Assembly (NCBI GenBank): GCA_038199035.1 | Contig: JBBPZM010000051.1 | Coordinates: 1-21,886, forward strand | Length of the DNA stretch: 21,886 nt | DNA from: DATAEY01 sp038199035 | Lineage (GTDB): Bacteria; Actinomycetota; Thermoleophilia; Solirubrobacterales; Solirubrobacteraceae | Direction: 5' to 3' | Shown here: piece by piece, positions 16,406 to 21,809 of the stretch | How the letters are laid out: every line of letters begins with the position of its first letter | How positions within the stretch are numbered: position 1 is the first letter of the stretch | The notes under the pieces: generated by a model | Told to the model about the DNA's origin: nothing | The model's database searches: none | What the model saw: the letters and a program-made list of their open reading frames with translations, nothing else | Translations under genes and position numbers: made by a program

Positions 16406-17065
16406 TCAGCCCCGCCGCGCCGCCTCGACCACCTCTTCGCGATCGCGCTCGCGCCGCACGCGGACGAGCGCCGCGACCAGGGCGGGGAAGTCGGCGTCGT
16501 CGACCAGCCGCGCCAGGCCCCGCGCGCCGCCGGGAAGCCCCAGTCGCTGCGCGACGTCGAGCGCGCGCCGACCGGTCAAGGGCACCAGCTCGTCCCACGC
16601 CACCTGCACTTCGCGAAAGAAGATGTCGACCCCGACGTCGCCGATGCCCTTGAACTCCTTGAGTAGCTCGCGCTCGCGGGCGGGGTCGCGCTGCGCCTCG
16701 TCGCGCAGCCTGCGCAGGTCGCCTCGGTAGCGCTCCTGGAGCAGCTCGACCGTGTCGCCGAGCATGGTCGCGGTGCGCTCGTCGTAGCGCGCGTAGCCCG
16801 AGCGGTTGAGCGTCGTCACACGCTGCTTCCACGTGGTCTGCGCCATCTTCGCCGCCGAGGTCCAGCCCTGGTCGTTGAAAGCCCTCGCCGCGGCGGTGGC
16901 GATCTCCTGGCTGATCCGCGCGCTGAACAGCAGCGAGGCGACGAGCAGGCGAAACAGGGCGGACGGCCCGGCTCGCCGCAGGTCGATCCCGAGCTCCTGG
17001 GCGAAGGTGGTGCCGTGGCGCTCGAGTAGCGCCCGGACGATCGCTTGGCGGCTCGGCCCGGCCAC
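16406..17065 (-). CDS. HhH-GPD-like (endonuclease III fold) protein lacking usual catalytic residues
   Basis: A 219-residue, mainly helical protein. LLVASLLFSARISQEIATAAARAF (about 40-63) matches the first conserved block of endonuclease III-type glycosylases, and LLKEFKGIGDVGVDIFFREV (134-153) is a helix-hairpin-helix. In endonuclease III the hairpin is followed by a Lys (Lys120) and 18 residues later an Asp (Asp138). Here those positions read Val and Pro/Leu, and no C-terminal 4Fe-4S cysteines exist. So it may bind DNA without base excision, or use other residues. GTG 17065 lies 15 bases after the ChaB-gene stop on the same strand, suggesting one transcript. The fold call is fairly good; enzymatic function is open. 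Confidence 0.7.
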   Translation of the reverse strand: MAGPSRQAIVRALLERHGTTFAQELGIDLRRAGPSALFRLLVASLLFSARISQEIATAAARAFNDQGWTSAAKMAQTTWKQRVTTLNRSGYARYDERTATMLGDTVELLQERYRGDLRRLRDEAQRDPARERELLKEFKGIGDVGVDIFFREVQVAWDELVPLTGRRALDVAQRLGLPGGARGLARLVDDADFPALVAALVRVRRERDREEVVEAARRG

Positions 17066-17080
17066 AGCCGCGGCTTGACC

Positions 17081-17491
17081 TCAGTCCTGCTTGCGCGCGA
17101 TCGCCTGGCCGAGCTCGAGCTTGGACATCTTCGAGCGCCCCGCGATGTCGAGCTTGCGCGCTCGGTCCATCAACTCCTGCTTGGTGTTGCCCTCGACGTC
17201 GACCCCACCGGCCGTCTGGCGGGGGCGGTTGCGCGAGCGCGACCCGCCCTGTTTGGCCTGGGGATCGGAGGGGCCCTTGCTGTCCTTGGGCTCCCAGTGG
17301 TCGCCCTTCTTCTCGTAGGAGTGCTTGAGGGCGGAGTACGCGGTGCGGTGGGCCCGCTCGCCGTCGCCGTACTGCTCGGCCGCGGAGTCGTGGGCCTTGA
17401 CGAAGGTGCGCTGGGCCTTGGCGGGCGAGCGCTTCAGCGTTCCCGGCAGCTCTTCCTTCTTGGGCTTGCCGGTCTTCGTGGTCTTGGGGAT
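17081..17491 (-). CDS. ChaB-domain protein with C-terminal Rho_N/SAP-like motif; apparent ATC start
   Basis: A 136-residue protein with a ChaB domain (about 13-67: ELPGTLKRSPAKAQRTFVKA, AAEQYG, ERAHRTAYSALKHSYEKKGDHW). A Gly/Ser/Arg-rich linker follows, then a helical C-terminal motif (TKQELMDRARKLDIAGRSKMSKLELGQAI, in two parts, like Rho_N/SAP nucleic-acid-binding modules). The reading frame is open from a TAG at about 17531 but contains no ATG, GTG or TTG before the domain. Relatives begin MPKTTKTGK; here the matching codon is ATC (17491-17489), with AGGAGG exactly 8 bases before it. ACG at 17497 is only 2 bases from that site. So it uses a rare ATC start, or carries a start-codon mutation or base-call error. 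Probably co-transcribed with the HhH-GPD gene. ChaB-type proteins are often stress-linked; the molecular function is not known. Confidence 0.8.
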   Translation of the reverse strand: MPKTTKTGKPKKEELPGTLKRSPAKAQRTFVKAHDSAAEQYGDGERAHRTAYSALKHSYEKKGDHWEPKDSKGPSDPQAKQGGSRSRNRPRQTAGGVDVEGNTKQELMDRARKLDIAGRSKMSKLELGQAIARKQD

Positions 17492-17499
17492 GGGCGTGG

Positions 17500-17505
17500 C
17501 CTCCT
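17500..17505 (-). promoter_or_regulatory. ribosome binding site of the ChaB gene
   Basis: AGGAGG on the minus strand, 8 bases before the ATC codon at 17491 and 2 bases before an ACG. The spacing favours ATC as the initiating codon. Confidence 0.7.
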
Positions 17506-17530
17506 GCTCCCGGGGCTCACTCCGTGTCCT

Positions 17531-17556
17531 CTACCCCGACCGGCGAGCGACAAAAA
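17531..17556 (-). promoter_or_regulatory. possible general-stress sigma promoter of the ChaB gene
   Basis: On the minus strand TTTTTG, 14 bases, then GGGTAG resemble the GTTTAA/GGGTAT boxes of SigB/SigF-type stress sigma factors, including spacing. A transcript would start near 17524 and give a leader of about 33 bases containing the ribosome site. The TTTTTG box doubles as the tail of the hairpin at 17557-17571, so only one of the two readings may be real. Confidence 0.35.
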
Positions 17557-17571
17557 GGGCCGCCTGGGCCC
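17552..17571 (-). terminator. possible intrinsic terminator, minus strand
   Basis: On the minus strand the stem GGGCC / GGCCC with a five-base loop (17557-17571) is followed by five T (17556-17552). It would stop antisense transcription coming through the lipoprotein gene from the DUF892 gene, shielding the ChaB gene. The stem is short but pure GC. Confidence 0.4.
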
Positions 17572-17587
17572 CTCGCGCGTGAGGTGA

Positions 17588-17630
17588 GCGAAACGGCCCG
17601 CTGCGTGGGGGAAGCGACACGGCCCGCTGC
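17588..17630 (+). repeat. 17-base direct repeat before the lipoprotein promoter
   Basis: GCGAAACGGCCCGCTGC (17588-17604) recurs as GCGACACGGCCCGCTGC (17614-17630) with one mismatch and a 26-base period. The second copy ends on the TGC of the extended -10 box. It could be a two-site operator or a local duplication. Confidence 0.75.
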
Positions 17631-17636
17631 TACCTT
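17628..17636 (+). promoter_or_regulatory. extended -10 of a leaderless lipoprotein transcript
   Basis: TGC-TACCTT is an extended -10 followed by six bases and then ATG 17643, the same spacing as at the acyl-CoA dehydrogenase. No ribosome site is present, as expected for a leaderless mRNA. Confidence 0.6.
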
Positions 17637-17642
17637 GCGGCG

Positions 17643-17969
17643 ATGCTTCGCCGGACCTCCGCGCTCGTAGCCGCCGTCGCAGGGGCGTGCTCCCTCGCGG
17701 CCTGCGGGTCCAGCGGCGGCCAGCCGACCGGCGCGACCGCGACCGCACCCGCGACTACGCCCACCACGCCCCCGGCCTCGATCGCGCCGTCGACCCGGCC
17801 CGGAGGGCCGCCGCCCACCGCCACCAACCCGCCGGCCGGCGGCTCGAGTGGCAAGGGCTCGGGCGGCACGCCGTCCCCGCCCGGCGGCGGAAGCGTGACC
17901 TCTCCCAAGCAGGCCCAGCGCAACTTCAAGGAGTACTGCGACACGCACCCCGGCGCCTGCGGGGACTGA
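17643..17969 (+). CDS. small secreted lipoprotein, unknown function
   Basis: A 108-residue protein with a type II signal peptide: basic MLRRTS, a hydrophobic core, and the lipobox Leu18-Ala-Ala-Cys21. The mature part is a long low-complexity Thr/Pro/Ala then Gly/Ser/Pro linker (about 25-85), as in proteins reaching through a cell wall. It ends in a compact tail, QAQRNFKEYCDTHPGACGD, whose two cysteines could pair. The stop TGA lies inside the first of three tandem repeats. ATG 17643 is fixed by the -10 box upstream. It is divergent from the ChaB gene and convergent with the DUF892 gene. The lipoprotein nature is firm; the function is unknown and the short Cys-containing tail is the only candidate functional part. 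Confidence 0.8.
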   Translation: MLRRTSALVAAVAGACSLAACGSSGGQPTGATATAPATTPTTPPASIAPSTRPGGPPPTATNPPAGGSSGKGSGGTPSPPGGGSVTSPKQAQRNFKEYCDTHPGACGD

Positions 17970-18042
17970 GCCCCAGGCGCTGACCGCGGGGACTGAGCCC
18001 CCAGGCGCTGAGCGCGGGGACTGAGCCCCAGGCCCTGACCGG
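17961..18042 (+). repeat. three tandem 27-28-base repeats, each with a GGGG/CCCC hairpin
   Basis: The unit begins GGGGACTGAGCCCC and continues AGGCGCTGACCGC. Copies start at 17961, 17988 and 18016 with few differences. Each holds an inverted repeat GGGG-ACTGAG-CCCC. The first copy includes the last codons and stop of the lipoprotein gene, so the array begins in coding sequence and spreads into the 3' region. Confidence 0.8.
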
Positions 18043-18081
18043 CCAGGTGGCCGCCCCGCGCGGAGTGACCGGCGAGGCGGC

Positions 18082-18131
18082 CCCGCGCGATTCACCGCGC
18101 GGGACCCCCTGACGCTCGGGCTTTCGGTCAG
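18082..18131. terminator. hairpins between convergent genes
   Basis: CCCGCGCG (18082-18089) pairs perfectly with CGCGCGGG (18096-18103) across a six-base loop. CTGAC near 18109 pairs with GTCAG at 18127-18131, overlapping the DUF892 stop codon. They lie between the convergent lipoprotein and DUF892 genes, where terminators are expected. There is no T-run, so any termination would be of the stem-only kind reported for actinobacteria. Confidence 0.4.
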
Positions 18132-19150
18132 GCCGTGGCGAGCTCGCGCTCGGCGGCCTTGAGCACGCCCGTCCGGTTCTTGTGGGACCGCTCGTATGAG
18201 CGGACGTCCTTGGCCCGCTCGTCGTCGGCCGCGCTGAGCGCCGCCTGCACCTCGGCCGCGGTCAGCTCGTCGTAGCCCGGCCACGGCTCGTCGCCTCGCA
18301 GCGTGGAGATGCGGCTGAGCACCGTGGTGCGGTTCTCGTTCTTGCGCTCGTAGGAGTCGACCTTGGCCAGGTCCACCTGGGAGAGCTCGGACAGCTTGCC
18401 CACCACCTCGTCGGCGGTCAGCTGGTCGTAGCGGGAGATGGCCAGGTCGGACTCGGAGGCCACCGCGCCCTTGAGCTGGCCCTCGGCCTGGGCCACGCCG
18501 GGTACCTTGCGCGCCTGACGTGCGGTGCGCTTGGTCCGGGCGCTCGCCTTGCGGGCTGTGCTCTTGGCGCCCGCACCGGCCTCGCGCACGGCGTCCGCCG
18601 CGCCGGTTTCGGAGATGTCGAAGGACGGGTTGCCGCGGATCTCGGCGCGCACCACCGCCTCGGTCAGCTTGGGAATCTCGCGCAGGACGCGCTGGAGCAT
18701 CTTGTCCTCGTCGCCCCGGATGGAGGCCGCGAGCTTTGCGGTCTGCTCGTCGCCGACCGAGCTGGCCAGGCGCTCCAGCGCGGTGTAGGTCGCGACCTCC
18801 AGCGCCTCGGTCGCACAGGCGTCCTTGGCGTTCTTGAGCACCTTCTCCTCGCCGCTTGACCCTCGTACCAGGTCGAGCGGAGTCTTGGCCAGCGCGACTG
18901 CCTGGCTGACCACTGTCTGCGCGGCGCCGTTGATGAGCTGGAGCGGGTTGCGCCCCTGCTCGAGCTCGCGCAGTCGCTTCTGGACGCGTTGGGCGTGGTC
19001 GCGGGTCTCGCGCAGGTGCGTCTCCAGGCCGCTGCGATAGCTCCCGGTCGGCGTCATCGCGATCTGCGACTGGAGCACTCGCGTCAAGCCGACCTCGGAT
19101 GCATGGGCTTCGTTGAGGTACTGCACGACCTTCTGCTCTGACTGACTCAC
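18128..19150 (-). CDS. DUF892 ferritin-like protein with duplicated C-terminal domain
   Basis: A 340-residue protein. Residues about 1-160 are a DUF892/YciE-type ferritin-like helical bundle: KVVQYLNEAHASEVGLTRVL, SYRSGLETHLRETRDHAQRV, and a second helix pair with EALEVATYTALERLASSVGD and SIRGDEDKMLQRVL. A basic Ala/Lys/Arg linker (about 200-235) follows. Then come two copies of a 50-residue motif (about 240-291 and 292-340): YDQLTADEVVGKL..VDSYERKNENRTTVL and YDELTAAEVQAAL..VRSYERSHKNRTGVL. This repeat resembles a small domain (possibly DUF8129) found at the ends of various actinobacterial proteins, some lipid-droplet associated. GTG 19150 is set by GGAG 8 bases upstream. DUF892 proteins are stress-induced in other bacteria, which fits the upstream promoter. 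Metal binding is unproven. Confidence 0.85.
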   Translation of the reverse strand: MSQSEQKVVQYLNEAHASEVGLTRVLQSQIAMTPTGSYRSGLETHLRETRDHAQRVQKRLRELEQGRNPLQLINGAAQTVVSQAVALAKTPLDLVRGSSGEEKVLKNAKDACATEALEVATYTALERLASSVGDEQTAKLAASIRGDEDKMLQRVLREIPKLTEAVVRAEIRGNPSFDISETGAADAVREAGAGAKSTARKASARTKRTARQARKVPGVAQAEGQLKGAVASESDLAISRYDQLTADEVVGKLSELSQVDLAKVDSYERKNENRTTVLSRISTLRGDEPWPGYDELTAAEVQAALSAADDERAKDVRSYERSHKNRTGVLKAAERELATA

Positions 19151-19203
19151 CGAGTCGTCTCCGTTCGTTTCGCTTGAGGAATCACAGTCCGGCACAGCCG
19201 CGG

Positions 19204-19234
19204 CCCAGGGAAGGCTCCCTGGTCGCCAGCGACC
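19204..19234 (-). promoter_or_regulatory. two adjoining perfect hairpins in the DUF892 leader
   Basis: CCAGGGA/TCCCTGG (stem 7, loop 4, 19205-19222) is immediately followed by GGTCGC/GCGACC (19221-19234), which shares its first two bases with the first stem. Both lie in the presumed 170-base leader of the DUF892 gene, 55 bases before its start. They could control translation or mRNA stability. Apart from these and the promoter, nothing was recognised in 19151-19399. Confidence 0.45.
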
Positions 19235-19320
19235 GCTTCGGAAGACCAACGCGACGCCTGCTTCGCCCTACCGGAGACTGCCGAGAACACGTGTGCTGCG
19301 AAGTGCGTGCTCTGCTGTCG

Positions 19321-19354
19321 AGGCTAGCACCCTACGGGGCTCGATCCGCAAAAC
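19321..19354 (-). promoter_or_regulatory. promoter of the DUF892 gene, stress-sigma or extended -10 type
   Basis: On the minus strand GTTTTG (19354-19349), 16 bases, then GGGTGC (19332-19327) resemble SigB/SigF boxes. Overlapping them, TGC-TAGCCT (19329-19321) is an extended -10 of the housekeeping type. Either gives a start near 19313 and a leader of about 165 bases. Confidence 0.4.
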
Positions 19355-19399
19355 CTCGCCGACGATCTCGGGAAGAAACGCGACGGGCCGCGAGCCGCT

Positions 19400-19555
19400 T
19401 CACGCCCAGGGCTGGCGCCCTCGCGCCCGCGCCCACAGGTAGCGCCCCATCAGCTCCACCGAGTCCACGACTCCCGCTCCCAGGAAGCCCAGCGGGCCGG
19501 TGACCAGCCAGGCGGCGAAGCGCCGGCGGGCCGGTGGACGACCTGGGGAGCTCAC
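19400..19555 (-). CDS. 51-residue membrane protein divergent from tig
   Basis: From GTG 19555 the frame encodes a short basic N-terminus (SSPGRPPARRR), a hydrophobic helix (FAAWLVTGPLGFLGAGVVDS, about 13-32), then VELMGRYLWARARGRQPWA. The pattern of a hydrophobic TGPLG helix followed by an aromatic/basic W-A-R-R-G-R-P-W end looks like a conserved small-protein design rather than noise. A TACCGT box on the same strand lies seven bases before the GTG, consistent with a leaderless mRNA. It is divergent from tig. Function unknown. The call rests on composition, promoter placement and impression of family likeness. Confidence 0.5.
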   Translation of the reverse strand: MSSPGRPPARRRFAAWLVTGPLGFLGAGVVDSVELMGRYLWARARGRQPWA

Positions 19556-19562
19556 CGAGCGG

Positions 19563-19572
19563 ACGGTATCGT
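19563..19572. promoter_or_regulatory. overlapping divergent -10 boxes (bidirectional promoter)
   Basis: ACGGTATCGT reads TATCGT on the plus strand (19567-19572, 11 bases before the tig ATG) and TACCGT on the minus strand (19568-19563, 7 bases before the small-protein GTG). Both fit TANNNT and both predict transcripts with little or no leader. Confidence 0.5.
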
Positions 19573-19583
19573 TCCCGCCCCCG

Positions 19584-21005
19584 ATGGCCCCGGTCCAGAC
19601 CAGCGTGACCGACCTGCCCGAGTCGCGCGTGCGCGTCGAGGCCGAGGTCCCCGCCGACGAGGTCGAGCGCCGCGTGCAGCAGACCGCGCGCCAGCTCGGG
19701 CGTGAGATGAAGCTGCCGGGCTTTCGCAAGGGGAAGATCCCGCCGCCGATGGTCCTTCAGCGGGTGGGGCGCGCCGCCGTGCTCGACGAGACCGTTCGCG
19801 ACGCCCTGGGCGGCTGGTACGTCGACGCCATCGACCAGGCGGGGATCGTCCCGGTCGGCGATCCCCAGCTCGACCTGCCCGGGCTGCCGGAGGAGGGCCA
19901 GCCGCTGCGCTTCTCGATCGAGATTGGCGTGCGGCCGACCGCGCGGCTGGGCGACTACAAGGGACTCGAGGTCGGCCGGCGCGAGCCCGAGGTCCCCGAC
20001 GAGGCCGTCGAGCGCGAGCTCGAGGCCGTGCGCGAGCGCCACGCCCGGCTGGAGACCGCCGACGAGCCGGCCGCGGCCGGTGACTTCCTCGTCGTGGACT
20101 TCGCGGGCACGGTCGACGGGGAGCCGATCACCGGTGGACAGGCCCGCGCCGAGCTGGTCGAGCTGGGCGCGGGGCGCCTCGCGCCCGAGATGGACGAGGC
20201 GCTGGTCGGCGCCGCCGCGGGCGACCGGCGCGAGATCGCGGTCACGTTCCCCGACGACCATCCCTCCGCCGAGCTGGCCGGCAAGCAGGCTCTCTTCGAG
20301 GTCACGGTCAAGGAGGTCAAGCGCAAGCACCTGCCTGAGCTCGACGACGACCTCGCCGCCGATGCCGCGGGCTTCGACACGCTCGAGGAGATGCGCGACG
20401 ACGTGCGCTCCAAGCTCGAGGAGGCCGACCGCGCGCGCATCGAGGGCGAGTTCCGCCAGGCGGCGCTCGACGCCGCCGTCGACGCGGCGCAGGTCGAGGT
20501 GCCCGACGCCCTCGTCGAGGCGCGGGCGCGCGAGCTGTGGGAGCAGCTGCTGTCGACCCTGGCGCGCCAGGGGATCGCGCGCGAGGCCTACCTCCAGATC
20601 TCGGGACGCGAGGAGGACGACATCGTCGCCGAGGCCCGGCCCGACGCCGAGCGCGCGCTCCGGCGCGAGGCGGTCCTCGCGGCCATCGTCGAGGCGGAGG
20701 GGATCGAGCCCTCCGAGGAGGACCTCCTGGGCGCGCTCGAGCACCCAGCCGAGCACGAGAAGACCACGCCGGCCAAGCTGCTCGAGCGCCTGCGCGGAGC
20801 CGGGCGCCTCGAGGCCATCAGCCGCGACCTCGCCTCCCGCCAGGCGGTCGACCTGCTGGCACGCGAGGCCAAGCCCATCCCGCTGGAGCGCGCCGAGGCC
20901 CGCGAGCGGCTGTGGACCCCCGACAAGGACGCCGACGACGCCTCTCCCGCCGGCGACCAGCCCGCTCAGGCCGCTCCCGGCAAGCTCTGGACCCCCGGCT
21001 CCTGA
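19584..21005 (+). CDS. tig: trigger factor, ribosome-associated chaperone/prolyl isomerase
   Basis: A 473-residue trigger factor that binds the ribosome exit tunnel and shelters new chains. Seen: N-terminal domain with the ribosome-docking loop GFRKGK (46-51), a central FKBP-like prolyl isomerase domain (about 150-245: GDFLVVDFAGTVDGEPITGG, VELGAGRLAPEMDEALVGA, FPDDHPSAELAGKQALFEV), and a helical C-terminal substrate cradle. The far C-terminus carries a disordered tail in which LWTP occurs twice (443-446 and 468-471), the second time as the last residues KLWTPGS. ATG 19584 matches the usual opening and sits 11 bases after a -10 box. It precedes clpP and clpX, the standard order. The tail repeat is unusual. 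Confidence 0.96.
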   Translation: MAPVQTSVTDLPESRVRVEAEVPADEVERRVQQTARQLGREMKLPGFRKGKIPPPMVLQRVGRAAVLDETVRDALGGWYVDAIDQAGIVPVGDPQLDLPGLPEEGQPLRFSIEIGVRPTARLGDYKGLEVGRREPEVPDEAVERELEAVRERHARLETADEPAAAGDFLVVDFAGTVDGEPITGGQARAELVELGAGRLAPEMDEALVGAAAGDRREIAVTFPDDHPSAELAGKQALFEVTVKEVKRKHLPELDDDLAADAAGFDTLEEMRDDVRSKLEEADRARIEGEFRQAALDAAVDAAQVEVPDALVEARARELWEQLLSTLARQGIAREAYLQISGREEDDIVAEARPDAERALRREAVLAAIVEAEGIEPSEEDLLGALEHPAEHEKTTPAKLLERLRGAGRLEAISRDLASRQAVDLLAREAKPIPLERAEARERLWTPDKDADDASPAGDQPAQAAPGKLWTPGS

Positions 21006-21024
21006 GCGCCGCGGAAGGTCCTCT

Positions 21025-21044
21025 CGGCGGCGGTCGAGCCGCCG
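21025..21044 (+). terminator. GC hairpin after tig
   Basis: CGGCGGC (21025-21031) pairs with GCCGCCG (21038-21044) across a six-base loop, 20 bases after the tig stop and before the clpP promoter. There is no T-run, so it is a weak candidate terminator. Confidence 0.4.
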
Positions 21045-21097
21045 TTCACGGGACTTTCACGGACGCTGTCGAGCTGCCTCGAGGGCCAAAAGGCGAT

Positions 21098-21106
21098 TGC
21101 TAGACT
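21098..21106 (+). promoter_or_regulatory. extended -10 promoter of clpP
   Basis: TGC-TAGACT is an extended -10 in the 189-base tig-clpP gap. It predicts a leader of roughly 80 bases carrying GAGGA (21188-21192) as ribosome site. clpP can thus be transcribed apart from tig. Confidence 0.5.
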
Positions 21107-21194
21107 CGCCGCGAGGTCGCCCAAGGCGACGCTGGGGCTGTCAGTTCGGCCTCGGGCAGGATTCGAGGCCGACAAGCGAAACAAGGCGAGGACG

Positions 21195-21779
21195 ATGAGC
21201 CCACTCGTACCCATGGTCGTCGAGCAGACCTCACGCGGCGAGCGCGCGTTCGACATCTACTCGCGCCTGCTCAACGAGCGCATCATCTTCCTCGGCACGC
21301 CGGTCGACGACCAGATCGCCAACCTGATCGTGGCCCAGTTGCTGCACCTGGAGTCCGAGGATCCCGAGAAGGACATCTCGGTCTACGTCAACTCGCCAGG
21401 CGGCTCGGTCTACTCGGGCCTGGCCATCTACGACACGATGCAGTTCATCAAGCCCGACGTGCAGACGATCTGCGTGGGGATCGCCATGTCGATGGGCGCG
21501 CTGCTCCTGGCCGGCGGCGCCCCGAACAAGCGCATGGCGCTGCCGAACGCCAAGATCCTCATCCACCAGGTCTCGTCGAGCTTCCAGGGCCAAGCCACCG
21601 ACATCGAGATCCACGCACGCGAGATCATCGACGTGCGCCGGCGCTTGGACGAGATCATCGCCAAGCACACCGGCAAGGAGCTCGACAAGGTCAAGACCGA
21701 CACCGAGCGCGACTACTTCATGAGCTCTGACGAGGCCAGGGACTACGGCATCATCGACCGAGTGATCTCGGAGCACTAG
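21195..21779 (+). CDS. clpP: ATP-dependent Clp protease, proteolytic subunit
   Basis: A complete 194-residue ClpP serine protease subunit; rings of it degrade proteins fed in by ClpX or ClpC. Catalytic triad: Ser99 (GIAMSMGA), His124 (ILIHQVS) and Asp173 (ERDYFMS). YVNSPGGSVYSGLAIYDTM is the standard oxyanion-side segment. The GIAMSMGA context differs from the more common GQAASMGA and recalls one of the two ClpP paralogues of actinobacteria, so a second clpP elsewhere in the genome is likely. The N-terminus is short, so little or no propeptide is expected. GAGGA lies just upstream of ATG 21195. clpX follows after 30 bases on the same strand. Confidence 0.97.
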   Translation: MSPLVPMVVEQTSRGERAFDIYSRLLNERIIFLGTPVDDQIANLIVAQLLHLESEDPEKDISVYVNSPGGSVYSGLAIYDTMQFIKPDVQTICVGIAMSMGALLLAGGAPNKRMALPNAKILIHQVSSSFQGQATDIEIHAREIIDVRRRLDEIIAKHTGKELDKVKTDTERDYFMSSDEARDYGIIDRVISEH

Positions 21780-21809
21780 CTTCGAGCGCAGGCGGCACCG
21801 GGGGGAGAG

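Noticed and set aside
17045..17587. 180-residue Leu/Gly/Val-rich plus-strand frame that looks like a membrane protein
   Set aside because: It is the exact antisense of the ChaB gene; the minus strand has the conserved domain and a ribosome site.
17961..18042. Tandem repeats as a CRISPR array
   Set aside because: The units adjoin with no variable spacers and no cas genes are nearby.
19151..19399. Possible tRNA or structured RNA in the paired-stem region
   Set aside because: Only local hairpins were found; no cloverleaf, T-loop or CCA pattern.
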